Source of the DNA: Rhodoluna sp.
Lineage (GTDB): Bacteria; Actinomycetota; Actinomycetes; Actinomycetales; Microbacteriaceae
DNA: 64,000 nt
Assembly: GCA_024641985.1 (NCBI GenBank)
Contig: JAHEBZ010000001.1
Span: forward strand, 1 to 64,000
Direction: 5' to 3'
Shown one piece after another: positions 44,810 through 54,101 of this stretch (position 1 is its first letter; the number at the start of each line of letters is the position of its first letter). The notes under the pieces were generated by a model that saw nothing but the letters and a program-made list of their open reading frames with translations, was not told the origin of the DNA and ran no database searches. The translations under genes were made by a program, and so were the position numbers.

Positions 44810-45918
44810 GAGAGCTAATTATTGATCTCGATGCAGTGGCCGCCAACCTGGCCACCATGCGTGCCCGCGTGGGCAAGGCTTTGGTGCTTGGCGTGGTGAA
44901 GGCAAACGCATATGGCCACGGCATGATTCAGGTGGCGCGCAAACTCGAGGCAGCCGGCGTTGACTATCTTGGTGTCGCCGACATCGATGAGGCCCTTGAG
45001 CTTCGCGAAGCCTCGATCGATCTGCCTATTTTGGCTTGGCTGCACGACCCTCAGCAAAATTTTGTTCGCGCGGTCGATGCCGGAATCGAACTCGGTGTAG
45101 CCAACATTGCTCAGGTCGAGGCAATCGCCAAGGCGGCCGAACACCTTGGTCGCGTGGCCCGCATCCATTTAAAAATAGACACCGGGCTTGGCCGAAACGG
45201 CGCAAGCGAGCAGCAGTGGCCGCAACTTTTGCAAACCGTGCACGGCTTGGTTGCCGAGGGCTTTGTTCAGGTAGTCGGAATTTTTAGCCACCTTTCGTGC
45301 ACCACAGAGGCCGATGATTTAGCCCAAATTGTGCGGTTCGATAAGGCTGTTGAGCAGGCTCGAGCCGCGGGTGTTGAATTTGAGCTTCGCCACCTCACCG
45401 CCAGCGACGGTTCGATCAAATACCCGCAGGCTCACTATGAGATGGTTCGCATCGGGGTTGCGCTCTATGGTCTTTCGCCGTTCGAAGAGAACAGCGCGGC
45501 CGACTTTAATTTGCGCCCGGCAATGACTGCAACCGCCAAGGTTTCGCTAGTGAAGCGGGTTGAGGCCGGCGAGGGGGTTAGCTATGGCTACCTGCACCGA
45601 ACCGTTTCGCAGAGCACTTTGGCGCTGATTGCGGTTGGCTATGCCGAGGGGTTGCCTCGCGCCGCGAGCGGCAAGGCCAAGGTGAGCATCAAGGGCAAAA
45701 CCTACGATGTGAACAGCCGTGTGGCCATGGATCAGTTTGTGCTCGATGTTGGCAACGACAGCGTGAAGGCCGGCGATCTTGTGACAATTTTTGGCGACCC
45801 AGCCTCGGGCGTGCCATCAGCCGACGATTTGGCGGCAGCTTGCGGCACCATCAACTATGAAATTGTGACCCGCATGGGCGGCCGTTTTAAGCGCAGCTAT
45901 TTGGGCGAAGAGGTCTGA
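44806..45918 (+). CDS. alr: Alanine racemase
   Basis: The 370-residue fold III PLP enzyme has the Lys motif GVVKANAYGHG near residue 35, the KIDTGLGRNG strand and SYGYLHRT with the C-terminal catalytic Tyr region. It supplies D-alanine for peptidoglycan. Start is TTG 44806 behind a strong GGAGGT ribosome site, inside the acpS stop. Confidence 0.96.
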   Translation: MRELIIDLDAVAANLATMRARVGKALVLGVVKANAYGHGMIQVARKLEAAGVDYLGVADIDEALELREASIDLPILAWLHDPQQNFVRAVDAGIELGVANIAQVEAIAKAAEHLGRVARIHLKIDTGLGRNGASEQQWPQLLQTVHGLVAEGFVQVVGIFSHLSCTTEADDLAQIVRFDKAVEQARAAGVEFELRHLTASDGSIKYPQAHYEMVRIGVALYGLSPFEENSAADFNLRPAMTATAKVSLVKRVEAGEGVSYGYLHRTVSQSTLALIAVGYAEGLPRAASGKAKVSIKGKTYDVNSRVAMDQFVLDVGNDSVKAGDLVTIFGDPASGVPSADDLAAACGTINYEIVTRMGGRFKRSYLGEEV

Positions 45919-46385
45919 TGAGCTCGCGCGTGATTGCCAAGCTCAACATCGAAACCCCCGAAGAAATGCACGCTTTGGGCGAGCGATTGGCTCAAATTTT
46001 TAGAGCCGGTGACCTGATTTTGTTGACCGGCCCGTTGGGTGCCGGCAAGACCACCATGACCCGCGGGGTTGGCGAAGCACTAGGCGCCATTGGCAATGTT
46101 TCGAGCCCCACTTTTGTGTTGGCTCGCACCCACAAGTGCGTTGGCGGCCCAGATTTGGTGCACGTTGATGCCTATCGGCTCACCAGCGCAGCCGAACTCG
46201 ACGACCTAGACATCGATTTTGCTAACTCAATAACTCTGGTCGAGTGGGGCAAAGGCCTCACAGATGGCATCACCGAAGATTGGCTCGACATCGAAATCGA
46301 ACGCGATCACACCGGCGATTCTGAAACGAGAGCGGTCTTGATTAGCGCATACGGAGACCGATGGGCAGGGGTGAGCTTCGAATGA
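45918..46385 (+). CDS. tsaE: tRNA threonylcarbamoyladenosine biosynthesis ATPase TsaE
   Basis: The 155-residue protein has the P-loop GPLGAGKTTMTRGVGEALG, then NVSSPTFVL and HVDAYRL, all TsaE hallmarks. It drives turnover of the TsaB-TsaD complex that makes t6A37 in tRNA. One-base overlap with alr and 4-bp overlap with tsaB. Confidence 0.96.
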   Translation: MSSRVIAKLNIETPEEMHALGERLAQIFRAGDLILLTGPLGAGKTTMTRGVGEALGAIGNVSSPTFVLARTHKCVGGPDLVHVDAYRLTSAAELDDLDIDFANSITLVEWGKGLTDGITEDWLDIEIERDHTGDSETRAVLISAYGDRWAGVSFE

Positions 46386-47077
46386 GTTACACGCTCGCAA
46401 TCGACACCTCGGCCGGCACCAGTGTTTCGCTGCACCAAGGCGGCAAACTGATTGCCGAAGTTGAATATCTAGAAAACATGAAGCACGCCGAACGCATCGG
46501 CTCGTCGATAGCCGAGGTTCTAAAAGTGGCCGGGGTTGAGGCAAATCGGGTTGGAGCGGTTGTGGTTGGCCGTGGGCCCGCGCCCTTCACGGGGCTGCGC
46601 ATTGGCATTGCAGCCGGCATGATGTTTGCCGAGGGTAGTGGCGCAAAACTCTTTGGCGTGGTTAGCCTCGATGCAATTGCTAAGGCCGCACTCGAGGGCA
46701 CAGCCGCCGATGGCTCATCGGGCCAGCCGCTTGCCGCATTGGTTTCGGCCGAAACCCCGCTTTTGGTTACCGCCGATGCCCGCCGCAGCGAGGTTTATTG
46801 GGCGCTCTATTCGGGGCTCACATCAAACGGTGTTGCCATTTGCATCGAAGGCCCCGGGGTGATCAAGCCGGCTGCGCTTGAGGCAATGCTGCAAGAGCGC
46901 AATATTCAGGTTCAACGAACCAGTTTGCCCATCGCTGCTCGTCAGCTAACAGCCTTGTTCGAAGCGCAACTTGGTGATGGTTCTGCAAACACCGATGTAA
47001 CCGCGCTCTATTTGCGCGAAGCCGATGCAACCGTGCCGCGCGATCTTCGCGAAGCCGGCAAGAAGGTTAGCGGATGA
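46382..47077 (+). CDS. tsaB: tRNA threonylcarbamoyladenosine biosynthesis protein TsaB
   Basis: The 231-residue protein starts [17 protein letters not shown], with [19 protein letters not shown] and [15 protein letters not shown], typical of TsaB. It is the scaffold partner of TsaD. ATG 46382 overlaps the tsaE stop; the track start at 46361 adds seven unrelated residues. Confidence 0.95.
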   Translation: MSYTLAIDTSAGTSVSLHQGGKLIAEVEYLENMKHAERIGSSIAEVLKVAGVEANRVGAVVVGRGPAPFTGLRIGIAAGMMFAEGSGAKLFGVVSLDAIAKAALEGTAADGSSGQPLAALVSAETPLLVTADARRSEVYWALYSGLTSNGVAICIEGPGVIKPAALEAMLQERNIQVQRTSLPIAARQLTALFEAQLGDGSANTDVTALYLREADATVPRDLREAGKKVSG

Positions 47078-48585
47078 GTGCAGCGGCCATCAGGCTTGCC
47101 CAAGAGGCAGACCTCGACAACATCATGACGCTCGAGCACGAGTGTTTTGCCACCGACGCATGGTCACGCGGCAACATGCACCTCGAGCTCATGGCTCACC
47201 ACACCACCTATGCGGTCATCTATGAGGGTGAGCGGCTCATTGCCTATGCTGGGCTGAGCAAGGTGCCCGGCAGTGACCAAAGCGATATTCAAACCATCGC
47301 AGTTGCGCCGGCCGCAAGAGGGCGAGGGCTTGGCAAGGCGCTAATGTTGCACCTCATCGCCGAGGCTCGCAAACAGCATGCCAACGACATGTTTCTTGAG
47401 GTTCGCGCCGATAACCCGGTTGCTCAGGCCCTCTATTTGGGCTTGGGTTTCGAGCACATCGACACCCGCAAAAACTATTACCAACCCGATGGCATCGATG
47501 CCTGGGTGATGCGCCTTCAATTTGCCAAGGCCAGCGTTGGCCGCGAGCCGATTGTGCTTGGCATCGAATCTTCGTGCGATGAAACAGGGGTTGGCATTGT
47601 GCGTGGCAACACCCTGTTGGCCAACGTTATTTCAAGCAGCATGGATGAGCACGCGCGCTTTGGCGGAGTGGTTCCCGAGATCGCTGCGCGGGCACACCTC
47701 GAAGCCTTGCAACCGACTTTGCGCGAGGCGTTGCGACAGGCAAATTTGAGCCTGCAAGACATCGATGCGATTGCCGTAACCAATGGCCCAGGCCTTGGCG
47801 GTGCCCTAATGGTTGGCATCGGTGCGGCCAAGGCGCTCGCCGTTTCGCTCAACAAGCCCATCTATGCCGTGAACCACCTGGTTGGCCACGTTGGTGTAGA
47901 TATTCTCGAGCGCGGCAAGCTAGAAACCCCGACCATCGCGCTGCTGGTGAGCGGCGGGCACACATCGTTGCTGTTGGTGCGCGACCTGCTGACCGATGTT
48001 GAACTGCTTGGTGAAACCATCGATGATGCCGCTGGCGAGGCCTTCGACAAAGTTGCTCGAGTGCTTGGGCTCAAATATCCGGGTGGCCCCGAAATCGATC
48101 GTGCCGCCGCCTCGGGTAACCCAAAGGCCATTAGGTTCCCAAGGGGTTTGACCCAGCCAAAAGATATGCAGAAGCATCGCTATGACTTCAGTTTTTCGGG
48201 TCTAAAGACCGCGGTGGCACGATGGGTAGAGGTTGCCGAGGCCAAGGGTGAACCGTTTAGCGTTGCCAATGTTGCCGCCAGCTTTAGAGAGGCCGTAGTA
48301 GACGTTTTGGTGACCAAGGCGGTTAACGCCTGCGTTGCCCACGGTGTTCCTCGGTTGTTGCTTGGCGGCGGCGTGGTTGCCAACGCCCGGCTTCGCGAGG
48401 TTGCCGAACAGCGCTGTGCCGAGCACGGCATCGAACTGCGAATTCCGGCGTTTAACCTTTGCACCGATAACGGCGCCATGATCGCCACGCTTGGCGCTCA
48501 ACTAATCATGGCCGGTCGCCAGCCATCATCATTGAACTTTGGTTCAGAATCGACCCTGCCGGTCACCACGGTTCAAAGTTTGTAG
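47074..48585 (+). CDS. rimI-tsaD: RimI-TsaD fusion: N-acetyltransferase plus t6A synthase
   Basis: The 503-residue protein joins two enzymes that are usually separate. Residues 1-150 are a GNAT acetyltransferase of the RimI type with the acetyl-CoA loop [14 protein letters not shown] and C-terminal LYLGLGFE. Residues from about 158 are a full TsaD ([22 protein letters not shown] with metal-binding His, [21 protein letters not shown]). RimI acetylates the N-terminus of S18 and TsaD transfers threonylcarbamoyl to A37 of tRNA. No stop or frameshift separates them, and the linker is only a few residues. It overlaps tsaB by 4 bp. Confidence 0.93.
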   Translation: MSAAAIRLAQEADLDNIMTLEHECFATDAWSRGNMHLELMAHHTTYAVIYEGERLIAYAGLSKVPGSDQSDIQTIAVAPAARGRGLGKALMLHLIAEARKQHANDMFLEVRADNPVAQALYLGLGFEHIDTRKNYYQPDGIDAWVMRLQFAKASVGREPIVLGIESSCDETGVGIVRGNTLLANVISSSMDEHARFGGVVPEIAARAHLEALQPTLREALRQANLSLQDIDAIAVTNGPGLGGALMVGIGAAKALAVSLNKPIYAVNHLVGHVGVDILERGKLETPTIALLVSGGHTSLLLVRDLLTDVELLGETIDDAAGEAFDKVARVLGLKYPGGPEIDRAAASGNPKAIRFPRGLTQPKDMQKHRYDFSFSGLKTAVARWVEVAEAKGEPFSVANVAASFREAVVDVLVTKAVNACVAHGVPRLLLGGGVVANARLREVAEQRCAEHGIELRIPAFNLCTDNGAMIATLGAQLIMAGRQPSSLNFGSESTLPVTTVQSL

Positions 48586-48702
48586 TCGCCGCTGCGGCGC
48601 AAATCTCCTAGCCCGCTCGCAGGTTAGATTCAGCAATCTCTCAGACACCGCTGGTCAACTTGTCTCGAGCCCAATAAAGGGCGAAACCCAAGGAGATTCA
48701 AA

Positions 48703-49176
48703 ATGGCAGAAAAGAACGAAGCCCCAGAGGTAGTTGCCGACGAGGTTATCGAGGCACCAAAGGCAAAGTTTGACTTTGCCAAACTCAACACTCTTTCGGT
48801 TGTCTCGCTGGCAACCGCAGTCACCGGTTTCGGTGCTGTTGCCGGTGTGATCACCGGTCACATTTCGCTTGCCCAAATCAAAAAGACCGCCGAGTCTGGC
48901 CGTGGCATGGCAATCGCCGGCATCGCGGTTGGTTATGCGGTCATCGGCTTCTGGATTCTCTCGACCGTGTTCTGGGCAGCTGCCGGAATCTGGGGTCTAA
49001 ACCACCTCGGTGAGGGCATGCAAAACGGCTACGGTTTTGGTGGCGGCTTTGGCGATCGCGATGGCGGCATGGGTGGCCAAATGAATGGCGGCCAGGTCAA
49101 CGGCGGTCAGGGTTTTCAGATGCCTGAGATGCCTGGCAACATGATGACCGACGGCACCACCACTCAAAACAACTAG
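48703..49176 (+). CDS. DUF4190-type small membrane protein
   Basis: The 157-residue protein has a charged N-terminus, two membrane helices (around residues 28-50 and 64-90) separated by the GHISLAQIKKTAESGRGMAIAGI loop typical of DUF4190, then a Gly/Asn/Met/Gln-rich tail. Function is unknown. It has its own AAGGAG ribosome site and probably its own promoter in the 117-bp gap after rimI-tsaD. Confidence 0.8.
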   Translation: MAEKNEAPEVVADEVIEAPKAKFDFAKLNTLSVVSLATAVTGFGAVAGVITGHISLAQIKKTAESGRGMAIAGIAVGYAVIGFWILSTVFWAAAGIWGLNHLGEGMQNGYGFGGGFGDRDGGMGGQMNGGQVNGGQGFQMPEMPGNMMTDGTTTQNN

Positions 49177-49198
49177 GTTCGGTTTTGCCAGAGCCCGG

Positions 49199-50401
49199 TT
49201 AGTTTAGGTTCTCGCAAATCAGCACTCGATGGGCGTCGCCCACCCTGGTAACAATCAGGGTGGCGGCGCCCTTTCCTTTGGGCGCCAACTCTTTGCGCAG
49301 TTGCTCAGGAACAATATCTGAGCCGCGCTTTTTGATCTCGAGGGTTCCGATTGAACGTTCTTTGAGATAGGCCTTTAGTTTTTTGCGATCGAAGGCCATT
49401 TCGTCGAGCAACCGGTAGCCCTTGAGCCAGGGCGAATCGATTTGTTTGGCCGAGGTTAGATAGGCGATCTGGGGAGCAAAAATGTGAGCCCCAATTTGCT
49501 CGGCCAGTTGCCCGATCAGGTGCGAACGCACCACCGAGTTATCGGGTTCGTAAACAAATTCTTGCAGTGCGCCGAGTTCGGCATCTTGGCGGGCAATCGA
49601 ATCACTGGTTATTTCGTGCTTGCCATCGGCTGCAAGCAGCAGGGCGGCGCGCTTCACGCCGGGGCGGGCCACAGCACCAAACCATAGGCCCAGTTCAACC
49701 AGGTCGCCACCAACCGAAACCCACTGGGCTTCGGCTTCGTCGGCAATTGCCTCGTGCGGGTGGCCGGGGCCAAACTTGACGCCGGTCGGTTTTTTGGCTG
49801 CGGCCTGCATCACAAAATCGAAGCTCGGCGAAAAAGCCATCGGGTCAAACTTGCGAGCTGCTCGTTCGCGAGCGGGGCCGCCTAGTTCGCGCCTGGCCGG
49901 GTCAAAAAATAGGCCACCAAATGCATCCAGGTTTAGTTCGGTCACATCGGCCTGCTGCACCTCGGCGTTGTCAAAAGGGGCCAGGTTATAGGTGGCCACT
50001 GCAGCGGTTACCTCATCTATCTCGCGGGCGTGAACCTGAATATCGAGGCTGGCAAGGGCAAGCGATTCGGCGCCGATGCCGCAGCCAAGATCGGCAACAT
50101 CGGTGATGCCAGCGTTTCGAAAACGGCCGGCGTGCAGTGCGGCAACGCTTAGGCGCGATGCCTGTTCGAGCCCTGGTTCGGTGAACAGCATGCGCGATGC
50201 GAATTCGCCAAATTTTGCCTGTGCTCGGCGGCGCAACTTGGCCTGGGTTAGCACCGCAGCCACCAGCATTGGGTTGTGCCCCTCGGCTCTCAGTTTCGAG
50301 ACCAGGCTAACCACATCGGCCTTGGCGTCAACATCTGCCACTTTGCTTAAGAGCGCTTGGCCCTCTGGCGAAAGCAGGGCAATAAAGTCTTCGCGTTCCA
50401 T
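49199..50401 (-). CDS. Class I SAM-dependent methyltransferase with THUMP-like domain
   Basis: The 400-residue protein has the SAM motif [18 protein letters not shown] around residue 100, an acidic second strand (VHAREIDE) and FFDPARRE. The last 120 residues match the THUMP-like end found in this actinobacterial family ([31 protein letters not shown]). An RNA substrate is plausible but unproven. It is convergent with the DUF4190 gene and divergent from groES, and the CIRCE element starts only 24 bp from its start codon. Confidence 0.82.
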   Translation of the reverse strand: MEREDFIALLSPEGQALLSKVADVDAKADVVSLVSKLRAEGHNPMLVAAVLTQAKLRRRAQAKFGEFASRMLFTEPGLEQASRLSVAALHAGRFRNAGITDVADLGCGIGAESLALASLDIQVHAREIDEVTAAVATYNLAPFDNAEVQQADVTELNLDAFGGLFFDPARRELGGPARERAARKFDPMAFSPSFDFVMQAAAKKPTGVKFGPGHPHEAIADEAEAQWVSVGGDLVELGLWFGAVARPGVKRAALLLAADGKHEITSDSIARQDAELGALQEFVYEPDNSVVRSHLIGQLAEQIGAHIFAPQIAYLTSAKQIDSPWLKGYRLLDEMAFDRKKLKAYLKERSIGTLEIKKRGSDIVPEQLRKELAPKGKGAATLIVTRVGDAHRVLICENLN

Positions 50402-50424
50402 GCCTCAACGATACTTTGTTGCAA

Positions 50425-50451
50425 CTAGCACTCTCGGGTTTAGAGTGCTAA
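50425..50451. promoter_or_regulatory. CIRCE element (HrcA operator) over the groES promoter
   Basis: CTAGCACTC-N9-GAGTGCTAA matches the CIRCE consensus TTAGCACTC-N9-GAGTGCTAA at all but the first base. A -35 TTGCAA (50419) and -10 TAGAGT (50441) with 16-bp spacing overlap it. HrcA repression relieved by heat stress is expected. Confidence 0.92.
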
Positions 50452-50489
50452 TCTTGAAGCACCATCCGTTAGAAACAGAAGAGGGAATC

Positions 50490-50786
50490 ATGTCGGTTTC
50501 AATTAAGCCACTTGAAGATCGCATCGTTGTTCTGCCCGTAGAGGCCGAGCAGGTAACCGCTTCGGGTCTGGTTATTCCAGACACCGCAAAAGAGAAGCCA
50601 CAAGAGGCCGAGGTTATTGCCGTTGGCCCGGGTCGCGTAGACGACAAGGGTGTTCGCATTCCTGTAGACGTAAACGTAGGCGACAAGGTCATCTTCTCGA
50701 AGTATGGCGGCACCGAGCTAAAGTTCAACGGCAAAGAGTATTTGGTGCTTTCGGCACGCGATGTGCTTGCGGTAGTCGTACGCTAA
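50490..50786 (+). CDS. groES: Co-chaperonin GroES
   Basis: The 98-residue protein starts [20 protein letters not shown] with the mobile loop [20 protein letters not shown]. It caps the GroEL ring. ATG 50490 follows a GAGGGAA ribosome site; the track start at 50076 lies in the divergent methyltransferase. No groEL follows: the gene ends at its own terminator, so the GroEL partner must be elsewhere. Confidence 0.97.
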   Translation: MSVSIKPLEDRIVVLPVEAEQVTASGLVIPDTAKEKPQEAEVIAVGPGRVDDKGVRIPVDVNVGDKVIFSKYGGTELKFNGKEYLVLSARDVLAVVVR

Positions 50787-50791
50787 GAGGT

Positions 50792-51706
50792 ATGAATTCT
50801 TCGAAAACCCCTGACCTAGGTCGGGGGTTTTCTTTTGGCATCGGCGCCTACCTAATTTGGGGCAGTTTTCCGATCGCAATTTCAGTTCTGGGCAGCTACG
50901 CATCTGCCGATGAAATTGTGGGCTGGCGCATATTATTTGGCTTTGTTATGGCCGTTGTGCTGCTCACCGCCACCCGCAGCTGGGGCAGCATTTTGCCGGT
51001 CATCCGCGACAAAAAATCACTAGCCTGGATGCTGCTCTCGACCGCAATGATCATGGTGAACTGGTGGGTCTATGTGATCGGCGTTGCATCGGGGCGCATC
51101 ATCGAATCTTCGCTCGGTTATTTCATCAACCCGCTAGTAACCATCGCCCTGGCCGTGATCTTCTTGAAAGAAAAGCTGCGCCCGCTGCAGTGGGTTGCCG
51201 TGAGCCTGGGGGCCGTAGCGGTTACCCTACTCACCTTCGATTATGGCCACCTGCCCTGGATCGCGCTGAGCCTGGCGTTCTCTTTCGGCATCTACGGGCT
51301 CGCAAAAAACAAGATGGGCGCCAAGATTGCCCCACTTACTGGCTATGCAATCGAGTCAGGCCTGCTTACCCCAATCGCAATAATTCAATTGTCGTTCGTG
51401 GCGGCAAGCGCACCCGGTTTGCAGTTCGATCAGCACGGCCCATGGGGTGCGATTGGTTTGGCGCTGTTTGGCTTTATGACGGCAATTCCGCTGATCATGT
51501 TTGGCTCGGCTGCCAAGCTACTGCCGCTTTCTTATGTTGGGCTCTTGCAATACATGACCCCGGTGCTTCAGTTCATCACCGGCCTGGCGGTTTTTCACGA
51601 GCCCATGCCGCCGGCCCGTTGGGTAGGTTTTGGTCTGGTGTGGGTGGGCCTCGCCGCACTCACCTTCGATATGTTGCAGCGCTCAAAGCGCCTAAGCAAG
51701 CCATAG
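50792..51706 (+). CDS. EamA/RarD-type ten-TM transporter
   Basis: The 304-residue protein has ten hydrophobic segments and the RarD-like opening GIGAYLIWGSFPIAISVLG, INWWVYVI-like NWWVYVIGVASGRIIESSLGYFI and a C-terminal second EamA repeat. RarD proteins are drug/metabolite family carriers linked to chloramphenicol sensitivity, with unknown substrate. The proposed ATG 50792 has a poorly spaced AAGAGG, and the groES terminator covers codons 4-15. No other in-frame ATG, GTG or TTG lies before the first helix. Confidence 0.85.
   Translation: MNSSKTPDLGRGFSFGIGAYLIWGSFPIAISVLGSYASADEIVGWRILFGFVMAVVLLTATRSWGSILPVIRDKKSLAWMLLSTAMIMVNWWVYVIGVASGRIIESSLGYFINPLVTIALAVIFLKEKLRPLQWVAVSLGAVAVTLLTFDYGHLPWIALSLAFSFGIYGLAKNKMGAKIAPLTGYAIESGLLTPIAIIQLSFVAASAPGLQFDQHGPWGAIGLALFGFMTAIPLIMFGSAAKLLPLSYVGLLQYMTPVLQFITGLAVFHEPMPPARWVGFGLVWVGLAALTFDMLQRSKRLSKP
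50803..50836 (+). terminator. groES terminator, inside the start of the next gene
   Basis: GAAAACCCCTGACC pairs with GGTCGGGGGTTTTC (13 pairs plus one G-U) across a TA loop, then TTTT. It begins 17 bp after groES stops but 11 bp after the ATG of the downstream transporter gene. Confidence 0.88.
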
Positions 51707-52008
51707 GTTTGTGCTCAAACTAGGCGTTGTTCTTGCGGTTGCCTAGTATTCACGAAGATGAAACAAGATTGTTACATCCGTTGCCAAAGACTCTTTTTGC
51801 TGCTGATTTCGCATGATTTCACGATGTTCGCAACCGATTTCGCAATTTGAGTGGAGATTTTTACTTATCCCGAAGTGGGTCAACTGCCGAACGTTTCAAT
51901 CTGTTTCACTGCCACGACTGCAAGCCCTTACAACTGGCTAGAATCGTCATTGTGCAGCGACCCGCAATGACGCCGCTGCCGACTTACCCAAAATTAGGAG
52001 CTATACAT
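51707..52008 (+). promoter_or_regulatory. 302-bp intergenic region before the amino-acid-binding lipoprotein
   Basis: No credible gene. It holds an inverted repeat ACTAGGC/GCCTAGT (51719-51747, 15-base loop), a good -10 TAGAAT at 51939 with only a weak -35, and the ribosome site AGGAG at 51996. The long upstream stretch suggests regulated expression of the binding protein. Confidence 0.4.
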
Positions 52009-53271
52009 ATGAGCGCATTTTCAACCTCGCGCAAGTACTCTGGCGCGGTTGCACTAGTTGCAGCAGCTGCCCTAGCACTTTCAGGTTGCGCATCGACCCC
52101 AGCATCTGAGTATGCAGCGGGCGATGGCGTACTAAAGCTTGGTGGAGTTATTCCACTAACCGGTGCACTGTCATTCCTTTCACCACCAGAAATCGCTGGT
52201 GCAGAGCTTGCAGTTGCAGACATCAACGCAGCCGGCGGCGTTCTAGGCAAGCCAGTCGAATGGTCTGTAGAAGACTCATCAGACGGCGACCACCCAGAAA
52301 TCGCTCCAGCATCAGCAACCAAGTTGCTTTCAGAGGGCGTTGACGCAGTAGTTGGTGCAGCAGCATCAGGCGTTACCCGTTTGATCATCGACCAGATCAC
52401 CAAGAACAAGACCGTTCAGATCTCGATGTCAAACACCGCACCAGACCTAACTGACTGGAAAGACGGCGGCTACTACTTCCGCACCGCTCCTTCAGACCTT
52501 CTTCAGGGTGCAATCGTAGGTAACCAGATCGTGGCAGATGGCAACGAAAACGTTGCAATCATCTACCAGCAGACCGCTTACGGTGAGGGCCTAGAGGCTA
52601 AGGCCAAGGCAGTTATCGAAGCAGCTGGCGCAACCGTTGTTTCGTCACTTCCTTTCCCAGAGGCAGAGACCAACTTCGACACCATCGTTGACCAGACCAT
52701 CGCTGCTGGCGCTGACTCTGTTCTAGTTGTTTCATACGACGAGATCAAGAAGATCGTTCCAGCTCTTCAGAAGAAGAACTTCGACGGTTCAAAGATCTAC
52801 TTCGTAGACGGCAACCTAGCTAACTTCTCTGACCAGTCATGGAAGGGCTACATCGAGGGCGCTAAGGGAACTCTTCCTGGTGGCGACACCGACGCAGCAT
52901 TCAAGCAGCGTGCGGCAGACCTATACCAGACCAACCACGGCGAAGAGCTAACGGAATTTGCTTACCTTGCAGAGACCTACGACGCCGTTGTATTGCTAGC
53001 TCTTGCAGCTCAGCAGGCTGGCAACGACTCTGGTGAGGCTATCGCTGCAAACATGCAGTCAGTTTCAACCGGTGGCGAGAAGGTTACCGACTTCGCAGCA
53101 GGTCTTGCAGCTCTAGAAGCTGGCAAAGACATTGACTACGACGGTTTCTCTGGCCCAATCGAGTTCGACGACAATGGTGACCCAACCGGTGCTTCAATCG
53201 GTATCCACCAGTATGGCAAGGAAGGTACTTACACCCTTCTTGAGGTCGTAGCAGGTAACTCGGTTAAGTAA
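52009..53271 (+). CDS. Branched-chain-amino-acid-type ABC substrate-binding lipoprotein
   Basis: The 420-residue protein has a lipoprotein signal ending LALSGC near residue 27, so it is membrane anchored. The mature part is a periplasmic-binding-protein type I fold of the LivJ family (LKLGGVIPLTGALSF, ELAVADINAAGGVLG, AIIYQQ-like VAIIYQQTAYGEG). It probably binds a branched-chain amino acid or related amide. ATG 52009 follows AGGAG by eight bases; the track start at 51847 adds 54 residues without a signal. High-expression codons (CTA, GCA, TCA) suggest abundance. Its permease and ATPase genes are convergent. Confidence 0.9.
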   Translation: MSAFSTSRKYSGAVALVAAAALALSGCASTPASEYAAGDGVLKLGGVIPLTGALSFLSPPEIAGAELAVADINAAGGVLGKPVEWSVEDSSDGDHPEIAPASATKLLSEGVDAVVGAAASGVTRLIIDQITKNKTVQISMSNTAPDLTDWKDGGYYFRTAPSDLLQGAIVGNQIVADGNENVAIIYQQTAYGEGLEAKAKAVIEAAGATVVSSLPFPEAETNFDTIVDQTIAAGADSVLVVSYDEIKKIVPALQKKNFDGSKIYFVDGNLANFSDQSWKGYIEGAKGTLPGGDTDAAFKQRAADLYQTNHGEELTEFAYLAETYDAVVLLALAAQQAGNDSGEAIAANMQSVSTGGEKVTDFAAGLAALEAGKDIDYDGFSGPIEFDDNGDPTGASIGIHQYGKEGTYTLLEVVAGNSVK

Positions 53272-53286
53272 TCACTTAACAAACAC

Positions 53287-53318
53287 AAAATCCCCCGAGC
53301 GAAAGCTCGGGGGATTTT
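53287..53318 (+). terminator. Bidirectional terminator between the binding protein and livF
   Basis: AAAATCCCCCGAGC pairs perfectly with GCTCGGGGGATTTT around a GAAA tetraloop: 14 base pairs with A and T runs on both sides, then GCTTTG. Confidence 0.95.
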
Positions 53319-53369
53319 GCTTTGCCATGACCAGAGAGAGCGGTCACGGACAGCTAAAAGTTTAGCGGT

Positions 53370-54101
53370 CTATAGGTCGGCTAGATTGCCCAGGTAAAGC
53401 TCGATCATTTTAGGGTCGTTGAGAAGCTCGCGGCCGGTTCCCGTGTGGGCATCGTGGCCCTGATCAAGCACATAGGCGCGGTCGCAAATCTGAAGGCAGC
53501 GTCGGGCGTTCTGCTCGACCATGATTACGGTTACACCCGCCTGGTTCACTTCGCGAACGCGCAAGAAGGTTTCGTCTTGGCGAACCGGTGACAAGCCGGC
53601 CGATGGTTCATCGAGCAACAACACCGAAGGGTCGATCATCAAAGCGCGGCCCATGGCCACCATTTGGCGCTCGCCACCCGATAGTGAGCCGGCCTTCTGG
53701 CTGCGGCGCTTGCCAAGATCTGGGAACAGGCTGGTAACAAATTCAAACCGCTCATCGAAGCGCTTGGGGGTCTGAAACACGCCCATCTGCAAGTTTTCTT
53801 CGATGGTGAGGCTGGGGAACACGTTGTTGGTTTGTGGCACGAATGCCACGCCCTTAGAAACCAGCTTGTTGGCCTTGAGGCCCGTGATGTCTTCGCCGTT
53901 TAGCCAAATTTTGCCAGAACGAACATTGACCTGACCAAAGATTGATTTGAGCAGGGTTGATTTGCCGGCGCCGTTTGGGCCGATGATGCCAATCAGCTCA
54001 CCCTTATTGGCAACCAACGAGCAGTCGTTCAAAATGTTGATGCCAGGCAGATAGCCGGCGTCGAGGTGTTCTGCATAAACAACCGGAGTTTGGGTAGTCA
54101 T
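53370..54101 (-). CDS. livF: Branched-chain-amino-acid-type ABC transporter ATPase LivF
   Basis: The 243-residue ATPase has Walker A GPNGAGKSTLLKSIFG, signature LSGGERQMVAMGRAL and Walker B VLLLDEPSAGLSP. The FVPQTNNVFPSLTIEENL segment is typical of LivF. It overlaps livG by one base and is the last gene of the minus-strand operon. Confidence 0.93.
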   Translation of the reverse strand: MTTQTPVVYAEHLDAGYLPGINILNDCSLVANKGELIGIIGPNGAGKSTLLKSIFGQVNVRSGKIWLNGEDITGLKANKLVSKGVAFVPQTNNVFPSLTIEENLQMGVFQTPKRFDERFEFVTSLFPDLGKRRSQKAGSLSGGERQMVAMGRALMIDPSVLLLDEPSAGLSPVRQDETFLRVREVNQAGVTVIMVEQNARRCLQICDRAYVLDQGHDAHTGTGRELLNDPKMIELYLGNLADL

